From: Comamonadaceae bacterium
Lineage (GTDB): Bacteria > Pseudomonadota > Gammaproteobacteria > Burkholderiales > Burkholderiaceae_C
Length of the DNA stretch: 20,998 bases
NCBI GenBank assembly: GCA_947458345.1
Contig: CANHBU010000001.1
Span: 1-20,998 of the forward strand
Direction: 5' to 3'
The notes below the pieces were generated by a model. That model saw nothing but the letters and a program-made list of their open reading frames with translations. It did not search any database and had not been told where the DNA came from. The position numbers were made by a program, and so were the translations under genes. Shown here in pieces: positions 16,217-20,998 of this stretch; positions within the stretch are counted from its first letter, which is position 1; each line of letters begins with the position of its first letter.

Positions 16217-17384
16217 GGCGAAACAGCCGCGACAGCAAGCTCGGCGGCTCGCTCGTTTGCGGGCCCAGGCTGCGAGCCAGATCGGCCAGATTGCGGGTCA
16301 CCACGCTCGATCGGGTCAGCTCCATCAGCGCAGTGCCCCGGCTGATCGAGGCCGATACCTCGCGCCAATCGTTGGCCACCGAGCGCACCTGCTCGACCCC
16401 CAGCGCCTGGGCGATGTCATCGAGCCCGATGTCGTCACTGCGCTCGGCGCGGTTGACCAGCCAATGCACCTTATCGGCCGGGTAAGACAGGCCCGCGAGC
16501 AGCTTTTGCAGCCGACGCGCATTGCGCACCCAAGGCAGCCCCGCTTGCATGACCACGAAAAGCTGATCGGCCAGATCCATCGCGCGCAGGCTCAGCGGAT
16601 CGAGATGGCGCTCAAGGTCGAGCAGCACAAAGTCATAGTGGCGCCGGGCCAGCCGGACAATGGCCTCCAGATGCTCGGCCCTGACCTCCAGGCCGTCGCT
16701 GACCTCCTCGGCTGCAGCCAGCACACTGAGCCGCTCATTGATGCGGGTGGTGCAAGCCCCCAAAAAGGCCGCATCGAGCCGGTCGATCTCACGGGCCACA
16801 TCGGCCAGGCTGATGGCCGCCGGTTGCTCGCTGAGCATGCCCAGCGCATCGCCAAATTGCAGGTTCAAATCGATCAGCAGCACGGTTTTTTCGGCAGCCA
16901 GCTGATAGGCCAGATTGGCCGCAATGAAGGTCGCGCCGCTGCCTCCCTTGCACGGCACAAAGCCCAGCACGCGGGCCTGTGGCCGCGCGGCAAGGCCCAG
17001 GCGCCGCCGGTCGACACGCTCGACGGCCATCAGCAGCGAGGCGGCCGTCGGCGGCGAGCCCAGCACCTCGCGCACGCCCGCACGCATGGCCCGCAGCAAA
17101 AATTCGGGCGACTGCTGCGCGCACAGCATGAGCACGGCCAGTTGCGGATGCGCCGAGGTCACCTGCTCGACCGGCTCAAGCTCGTCGGGGTCGCGCCCCA
17201 TGCCGTCGACCACCACCAAGTCGGGATGGTGCGCCTCCACGACCTCGGCCAGGCGGCTTCGTCCGCCCTCAATTTGCAGCAACTCGTGCGCCGCGCCTTG
17301 CAGCGCTGCGGAGGTGGGCCCCTGCAGCACCTGGCTCATCTCGCTCAGGTGGACCTTGCTCGGGGAAATCAGGGCGATCTTCAT
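16209..17384 (-). CDS. cpaE: Tad pilus localisation ATPase CpaE/TadZ
   Basis: A 391-residue protein of the MinD/ParA superfamily with an N-terminal atypical receiver-like domain (about 1-125; LVVVDGM with D60), the CpaE/TadZ architecture. It places the Tad machine at the membrane or pole. The Walker A region CKGGSGAT (145-152) has alanine where ParA/MinD proteins have the second, phosphate-contacting lysine of GKT, as is common in CpaE/TadZ. The [13 protein letters not shown] segment follows at about 169-181. I chose ATG 17384, which gives the normal N-terminus MKIALISPS. The frame extends 43 codons further upstream, but that part is arginine/proline-rich and unlike the family. It lies 19 bases behind the pseudopilin gene and overlaps cpaF. 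Confidence 0.9.
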   Translation of the reverse strand: MKIALISPSKVHLSEMSQVLQGPTSAALQGAAHELLQIEGGRSRLAEVVEAHHPDLVVVDGMGRDPDELEPVEQVTSAHPQLAVLMLCAQQSPEFLLRAMRAGVREVLGSPPTAASLLMAVERVDRRRLGLAARPQARVLGFVPCKGGSGATFIAANLAYQLAAEKTVLLIDLNLQFGDALGMLSEQPAAISLADVAREIDRLDAAFLGACTTRINERLSVLAAAEEVSDGLEVRAEHLEAIVRLARRHYDFVLLDLERHLDPLSLRAMDLADQLFVVMQAGLPWVRNARRLQKLLAGLSYPADKVHWLVNRAERSDDIGLDDIAQALGVEQVRSVANDWREVSASISRGTALMELTRSSVVTRNLADLARSLGPQTSEPPSLLSRLFRRA

Positions 17385-17403
17385 GGTGTGGGGTCTTTCT
17401 AGG

Positions 17404-17844
17404 TCAAAGGGTGCACAAGGCCGTGCTCTGCGGATCCTGGCGCATGGCCTCGCGCGAAAGCTCGACGCTGGCCACGGGCAGTGCGATCGGCGCCAGGGCG
17501 TTAAGGCCTGCAATCGGCGAGATCCACTGAAACTGCAGGCCGGTGATGCGCAGGCGCAGCGACTGGCATTGGCTGGCCGCGCAGCCTGCCGGCAGCCAAT
17601 CGATCGCTACCTGCGAAACCGCCGGCAGCGTGCGCTGCATCAGGGCGCGCACATCGGCGCTGCGGCTGGTGTCGTCGCACACGGCCGCGTAGCGCGCGCC
17701 CACGCGGGCCGCCTCGGAGGCCGCCTGCCAGGTGTAGAGCAGGCGCGTGAGGTCGAGCAGGCCGAGAAAAAAGGTCAAGAACACCAGCATCACCAGGGCA
17801 AATTCCACTGCCGTCGAACCCGCTTGGGCCTTGCGCTGGGTCAT
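17404..17844 (-). CDS. TadE/TadF-type minor pseudopilin (downstream copy)
   Basis: A 146-residue protein with a single N-terminal membrane segment (about 15-36), the TadE-like form. The segment begins AGSTAVEFALVMLV: a glycine followed by a glutamate at +5 after a possible cleavage point (G9/S10, E14), as in pseudopilins processed by the Tad prepilin peptidase. After this come A-A-S-E-A-A-R-V-G-A-R-Y-A, typical of TadE/F, and a periplasmic part with four cysteines. ATG 17844 is chosen, overlapping the previous gene by one base (TGATG). The frame is open upstream inside the neighbouring gene, but that part is a shadow. TadE versus TadF cannot be settled by sequence; by position it would be TadF-like. 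Confidence 0.82.
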   Translation of the reverse strand: MTQRKAQAGSTAVEFALVMLVFLTFFLGLLDLTRLLYTWQAASEAARVGARYAAVCDDTSRSADVRALMQRTLPAVSQVAIDWLPAGCAASQCQSLRLRITGLQFQWISPIAGLNALAPIALPVASVELSREAMRQDPQSTALCTL

Positions 17845-18314
17845 CAGCACACACTGCCGCACGAGGCGGCCCGCATGCTGGCACTGATGTCGCCAAAGAT
17901 GATGGGGCCCAGGCGAACCCCAAAGACCGACGCCGCCAACGAGTCGAAACGGTAGCCCGCCACCGTCACCTTGACCAGCGCCAAGGACGACGTGCTCCGC
18001 TGCCAAGTCACCACCACCGGCTGCGCGGCCGTCAGGCCCGAGAGCTGATAGGCGCTTGCCCCTGCCAGCGTGCCGTAGAGCACCAGGTTGCGCGCTTGCT
18101 CGCCACCGGTGCCCGGCGTTTGCATCGACAGATAGCGCGCAGCCTCGCGGCTCGACTGCGCCAGTACTTTGTAGTGCCACAGGGCACGGCCGAGCTCAGT
18201 GACACTCCAGGCCATGAGCACCAGCATGGGCAAGATCAGCGTGAACTCAAGCAGCGCAACGCCGCTTTGCCGGCCTGGGGCCTTTGGCTTTGGGGTCATG
18301 GGCCAGCGCTTCAT
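17844..18314 (-). CDS. TadE-type minor pseudopilin (upstream copy)
   Basis: A 156-residue protein. After a short basic N-terminus it has the pseudopilin-like segment GVALLEFTLILPMLVLMAW (about 18-36), with glutamate E23 at +5 from G18/V19, so it fits processing by the Tad prepilin peptidase. The TadE-like helix continues L-A-Q-S-S-R-E-A-A-R-Y-L. The remainder is periplasmic and beta-rich. It follows tadG by three bases and overlaps the next pseudopilin gene by one base, so these small genes form a coupled group. ATG 18314 is used; ATG 18299 (M6) is also possible. It is paralogous in layout to the following gene. Confidence 0.82.
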   Translation of the reverse strand: MKRWPMTPKPKAPGRQSGVALLEFTLILPMLVLMAWSVTELGRALWHYKVLAQSSREAARYLSMQTPGTGGEQARNLVLYGTLAGASAYQLSGLTAAQPVVVTWQRSTSSLALVKVTVAGYRFDSLAASVFGVRLGPIIFGDISASMRAASCGSVC

Positions 18315-18317
18315 GGT

Positions 18318-19622
18318 TCAACGCACCAAAGTGGCCACCCGCGGGCCTACGCTGCCGCCGGGCAGGCCCACGGTGGTGCAAGGCGAGGCGCTGTCGCCCG
18401 CATTGCCGATGTATTCGAGCTGCACGTCGATCATGGGCGAGCTCATGGGCTGGAGCATCAGCATGCAGGCGTAATCGATCACGCGGGCGGCAGCGTCGAC
18501 CACCGGCACCACGACGATTCGCGAGGCCCCGCCATAGGCCGAGCCCGGTGGCACCAGGGACTTGTAGGCGCCCGAAAGCTTGAGTCCGGTGATGGACTCG
18601 CAGATCGCGACACTGCTGCTGGTGTCGGCACAGGAGGCCTGCGCCGCACTCTTGACTTGGTAATTGGCGGCGCTGGCGTGGGCGCCGGCTGGCCGCGCGC
18701 CGCGCAGGGCATTGCGCTGTGAGGGCCAATTGCTCGCCGTGTAGGCATAGCCTGTGGCATCGAGCAGGCCAGCCGCTTCGGCCGGCGGATTGTTCTTGTG
18801 CAGGCCAAAGCGCAAATTCCAGGTATCGCCAACCGAGGACTGGCTGCCCGGCGTGCCGAGGCGGTCACCGATGCGCACTCCGCAGTACCCCAGCAATTGG
18901 TTCTCGGTCTGAGCCGCACTGTTAGAGCCGTCGAGGTTGGCCCAACCGATCTGCCCGCCGGGGGCCAGTCCCTTGGCGCCCACCACAGCCACCCATTGCC
19001 CTGCGCTCAGACCGTAATCGGGCGCGCCCTGGCCAGCCACAGGCCGCAGCGCAATCGGCAAAGGGCAGGCGGTCTGGGCACTCAGTCGGCTGGCAGTGGC
19101 CTGGGCCGAAAGCCGCATCGAGACCGCCGGCGATGCGCCACCCCAAAAGGCCTGCAAGGCCGGCAGCAGCCAGGCGCCTACCGCCGCATGTTCATGCCGG
19201 CAACGGGCATAGCGCGCCTGCGCCGGCTGCGCGGTTTGCAGCAGGTCGCGATCGAGAAACTGCAGATCGGCTTCAATGATTTGGCCCCCACCGGCCCAAC
19301 TGGCAGACTGAAAATTGACGGCATTGGCATTGCCCACAATGCGGCCGGCGCTGCTTGCACGCACCAGCGCATCGCTTTGGCCATCGAGCTCGCGCGCGGC
19401 CGACAAGGCGCAACTGTCCAAAGCGGTCTGCAACTCGCCGCGGATCACGAACAGGCGCCCAAAGTCCAGGGCCAGGCCCATGAAACCCAGGAGAAAAAGC
19501 AGGCACAAGGCCACGGTCACAGCGACCGCCCCCTGCTGCCTGCGAAGGCCGCCTTGGCGGCCACCGATGCGCGCAAGACCCGGCTGCGATGGCCGCAAGG
19601 TCAATCGATTGCCGTGTCTCAT
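18318..19622 (-). CDS. tadG: TadG-like Tad pilus assembly protein
   Basis: A 434-residue protein with one N-terminal membrane segment (about 33-57) within a TadG-like N-domain: QQGAVAVTVALCLLFLLGF, then ALDFGRLFVIRGELQTALDSCALSAARELDG. TadG is thought to anchor or organise the pilus base at the inner membrane, with most of the chain in the periplasm. Unlike the two TadE/F neighbours, position +5 after the glycine is threonine, not glutamate, so it is probably not cut by the prepilin peptidase. The periplasmic part is long, cysteine-containing and not recognised further; no von Willebrand A metal site (D-x-S-x-S) is evident. ATG 19622 lies 19 bases after flp. Confidence 0.8.
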   Translation of the reverse strand: MRHGNRLTLRPSQPGLARIGGRQGGLRRQQGAVAVTVALCLLFLLGFMGLALDFGRLFVIRGELQTALDSCALSAARELDGQSDALVRASSAGRIVGNANAVNFQSASWAGGGQIIEADLQFLDRDLLQTAQPAQARYARCRHEHAAVGAWLLPALQAFWGGASPAVSMRLSAQATASRLSAQTACPLPIALRPVAGQGAPDYGLSAGQWVAVVGAKGLAPGGQIGWANLDGSNSAAQTENQLLGYCGVRIGDRLGTPGSQSSVGDTWNLRFGLHKNNPPAEAAGLLDATGYAYTASNWPSQRNALRGARPAGAHASAANYQVKSAAQASCADTSSSVAICESITGLKLSGAYKSLVPPGSAYGGASRIVVVPVVDAAARVIDYACMLMLQPMSSPMIDVQLEYIGNAGDSASPCTTVGLPGGSVGPRVATLVR

Positions 19623-19641
19623 CGCGCAAGCGCCTGTACGT

Positions 19642-19845
19642 TCAGGTGCAGGTGGCCGTGGTCAGACAGGCGTCGACGCGGGCAATGAAGTCGGCGAAAT
19701 TGCCATTGGTCAGCCCCTGAATCGCGAGCACCAGGGCAATAGAGACCACGGCAATGATGAGCGCGTACTCGACCACTTGCGCACCCTCTTCATCGCGCAC
19801 AAAACGACCGATGGCCGCGGGAAAACTGCGAATCAACTTTTTCAT
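19642..19845 (-). CDS. flp: Flp/Fap-type pilin (Tad major pilin)
   Basis: A 67-residue prepilin. The leader is basic (M1-G21, with KKLIRSFPAAIGRFVRDEEG), and the processing site is G21/A22 followed by Q-V-V-E-Y, placing glutamate E26 at +5 and tyrosine at +6, the Flp hallmark. The mature 46-residue chain is a hydrophobic helix (about 26-44) plus a short polar end with two cysteines (C60 and C66). It is the main fibre subunit. I chose ATG 19845 because aggag lies eight bases upstream on this strand; the frame is open further but that part is not pilin-like. It sits inside the operon between the lipoprotein and tadG, 19 bases ahead of tadG, and behind a 153-base leader region. Confidence 0.93.
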   Translation of the reverse strand: MKKLIRSFPAAIGRFVRDEEGAQVVEYALIIAVVSIALVLAIQGLTNGNFADFIARVDACLTTATCT

Positions 19846-19867
19846 AAATGAGCTCCTGTCATGGTTC

Positions 19868-19892
19868 AAAAAAGACACACCGGACCGTCCGG
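19868..19892 (-). other. Hairpin plus T-tract ahead of flp
   Basis: ccggaccgtccgg (19880-19892) is a near-perfect palindrome. On the - strand it is followed after six bases by a run of six T's (19873-19868), upstream of the flp ribosome-binding site. It could be a weak terminator or attenuator between the upstream Tad genes and flp, or a 5' mRNA stabiliser or processing site. The loose spacing to the T-tract makes true termination uncertain. The rest of the 153-base gap (19846-19998) shows no gene or clear promoter. Confidence 0.35.
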
Positions 19893-19998
19893 CGTACCGA
19901 CGCGGCGCTCTAACTGGCGCCTTGCACTGCTGACGATGCGGCCGCATGGCCCTGCCGCACCTCCAGCCTCCCTCCTGTCTTGCGCGCTGCCGTGGGCC

Positions 19999-20277
19999 TC
20001 AGGGCGCCTGCGAGGTCCCCGAGCCCAGATTGATCACATTGATCACAGGCGGCGGCGCGCGAAAGCTGTCGCGGTAGCGCTGCAAGGCAGCGCGGGCGGT
20101 TTGGGCATCAAGACCGCCCGCGCTGGCGGGCGTGGGCGCCGGATTGATGACCTGCGCCTGGCGGTTGTGACGCACCGCCTCGCCAAAACGCTCGTCGTAA
20201 TGCGGCGTGGTGGAGGCGCAGCCGGCCAGGCTCAAGATGCAGGCGACACAAGGCCCGATGAACGATCCGGTTTTCAA
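19999..20277 (-). CDS. Small Tad-associated lipoprotein (at the CpaD/RcpB position)
   Basis: A 92-residue protein with a lipoprotein signal: hydrophobic ACILSLAGC, lipobox L-A-G-C with C20 as the lipidated residue. The mature part has D-E-R-F-G-E-A-V-R-H-N near the front and Y-R-D-S-F-R-A-P-P-P-V-I-N-V near the end. I have seen this layout in lipoproteins beside the secretin in betaproteobacterial Tad loci. It is much shorter than classical CpaD, so equivalence is inferred from position: it may help CpaC reach or sit in the outer membrane. The start is TTG 20277, supported by aggag six bases upstream and by a four-base TTGA overlap with the cpaC stop. No ATG or GTG fits. Confidence 0.75.
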   Translation of the reverse strand: MKTGSFIGPCVACILSLAGCASTTPHYDERFGEAVRHNRQAQVINPAPTPASAGGLDAQTARAALQRYRDSFRAPPPVINVINLGSGTSQAP

Positions 20278-20998
20278 GGCTGGCTCCTGGTTTCGGTGGG
20301 ACGCGCCGGGCCCTGAGGCCCGGGCGCAGGTGAAGGGGTGGCAGGTGGTGGGGGCGCAGGCCTGGGCGCGCCCTCGGCCTTGCCGTCAAGGATCGCCTCC
20401 TGGCGGCTGGGCTCGCGATGCACATCGGTGGGCAGCACCGCCTGGGCAATCGGCTGCACCAGCCGGGGCGTGACCACAAAGACCAATTCGGTCTGGTCCT
20501 TTTGAAACGCGGTCGATCGAAACAGCGCCCCGAGAATCGGCAGATCGCCCAGGCCGGGAAAGCGGCTGACCGACTGGGTCAGGTTGTTGCGGATCAGGCC
20601 CGCAATCGCCAGGCTCTGGCCATCGCCGAGCTGCACCGTGGTGTCGATCTGGCGGGTGCTGACCACCGGCATGATGGTGCTGCTGCCGTCGCTGGCGCTG
20701 AGCACTGCGCCCGTCTGAGACAGCTCCGAGGCCTCGGTGGTGAGCTTGAGGTTGACGCGCCCGCCATCGAGTACGGTCGGATGAAATCTCAGGCCCACAC
20801 CGTACTGACGCTCCTCGAGCGAGACCGCGCCATTGCCCTGGCGCACCGGAATGTAGATCTTGCCGCCCGACAAAAAGCTGGCCGACTGCCCGCTGACGGC
20901 CATGATGTTGGGCTCGGCCAGCACCCGCACCAGCGCGTCCTGGGTCTGCGCATCGATGCCAATGAGCGTGCCGCTGGCGCCTTGCTGGCCGCTGCTGG
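20274..20998 (-). CDS. cpaC: Tad pilus outer-membrane secretin CpaC/RcpA, C-terminal part (5' end outside the window)
   Basis: The last 240 residues of a secretin; the frame is open to the right edge. Visible secretin-core elements are L-A-E-P-N-I-M-A-V-S-G-Q-S-A-S-F-L (the CpaC form of the secretin signature), G-G-K-I-Y-I-P-V, YGVGLRFHPTVLDGGRVNLK, VVSTRQIDTTVQLGDGQSLAIAG, FPGLGDLPILGALFRS and ELVFVVTPRLVQPI. Secretins form the gated outer-membrane channel through which the pilus leaves. After the last strand there is a tail of about 60 residues whose final 35 are strongly proline/alanine-rich, a low-complexity end. It is translationally coupled to the lipoprotein gene (TTGA overlap). Confidence 0.92.
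   Translation of the reverse strand, partial: SSGQQGASGTLIGIDAQTQDALVRVLAEPNIMAVSGQSASFLSGGKIYIPVRQGNGAVSLEERQYGVGLRFHPTVLDGGRVNLKLTTEASELSQTGAVLSASDGSSTIMPVVSTRQIDTTVQLGDGQSLAIAGLIRNNLTQSVSRFPGLGDLPILGALFRSTAFQKDQTELVFVVTPRLVQPIAQAVLPTDVHREPSRQEAILDGKAEGAPRPAPPPPATPSPAPGPQGPARPTETRSQP

Noticed and set aside
16960..16983. Loss of the Walker A lysine in CpaE read as a broken ATPase
   Set aside because: The GGSGAT variant is common in CpaE/TadZ proteins, so it is a family trait and not damage.
14828..17402. Long + strand open frames opposite cpaF and cpaE
   Set aside because: They are shadows of the ATPase genes on the - strand, with low-complexity reverse-frame composition.
18798..19688. + strand open frame of 296 codons opposite tadG
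   Set aside because: TadG on the - strand has a proper TadG-like N-domain and fits the operon; the + frame is Arg/Gln/Ala-rich with no domain.
1..20998. CRISPR array, tRNA, rRNA, insertion sequence or prophage genes
   Set aside because: No regularly spaced repeats, tRNA-like cloverleaf, rRNA stretch, transposase or phage protein was recognised on either strand.

Overview
The window is GC-rich chromosomal DNA that reads as a betaproteobacterium of the order Burkholderiales, probably Comamonadaceae-like. The basis is protein-level similarity from memory (MetG tail, DUF3460, ScpA, PanB/PanC, a liv-type transporter carrying an acyl-CoA ligase, and a Tad locus), so the genus is not resolved. Coding density is high. 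I see no rRNA, tRNA, CRISPR array, insertion sequence or phage gene.

Left part (1-3767, + strand): the C-terminal end of methionyl-tRNA synthetase, a 249-base gap with REP-like inverted repeats, then a DUF3460 protein, segregation/condensation protein ScpA, and the two pantothenate genes panB and panC. This is a housekeeping block.

Middle part (3920-10577, + strand): a compact six-gene operon. It encodes two permeases (LivH, LivM), two ATPases (LivG, LivF), a FadD-like acyl-CoA ligase and a periplasmic binding protein (LivK type). The first four genes overlap or nearly touch, and a strong intrinsic terminator closes the operon at about 10613-10647. The ligase suggests that the imported substrate is a carboxylic acid activated to its CoA thioester, rather than, or as well as, a branched-chain amino acid.

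Right part (10746-20998): a two-component pair (GAF-like histidine kinase and NarL/LuxR response regulator, + strand) runs head-on into a Tad/Flp pilus operon on the - strand. The two transcription units are separated by only 3 bases. Read in its own direction, the Tad operon has the secretin CpaC/RcpA (cut by the window edge), a small lipoprotein, the Flp pilin, TadG, two TadE/F-type pseudopilins, CpaE/TadZ, CpaF/TadA, TadB and TadC. CpaF powers the TadB/TadC inner-membrane platform, CpaE is the localisation ATPase, CpaC is the outer-membrane channel, and Flp with the pseudopilins forms the fibre. The prepilin peptidase, CpaB/RcpC and TadD are not in the window.

I found no clearly new system. 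The least ordinary points are the histidine-rich repeat insert in the kinase, the head-on kinase/regulator-Tad arrangement, flp placed inside the operon behind a hairpin, and the ligase inside the transporter operon.
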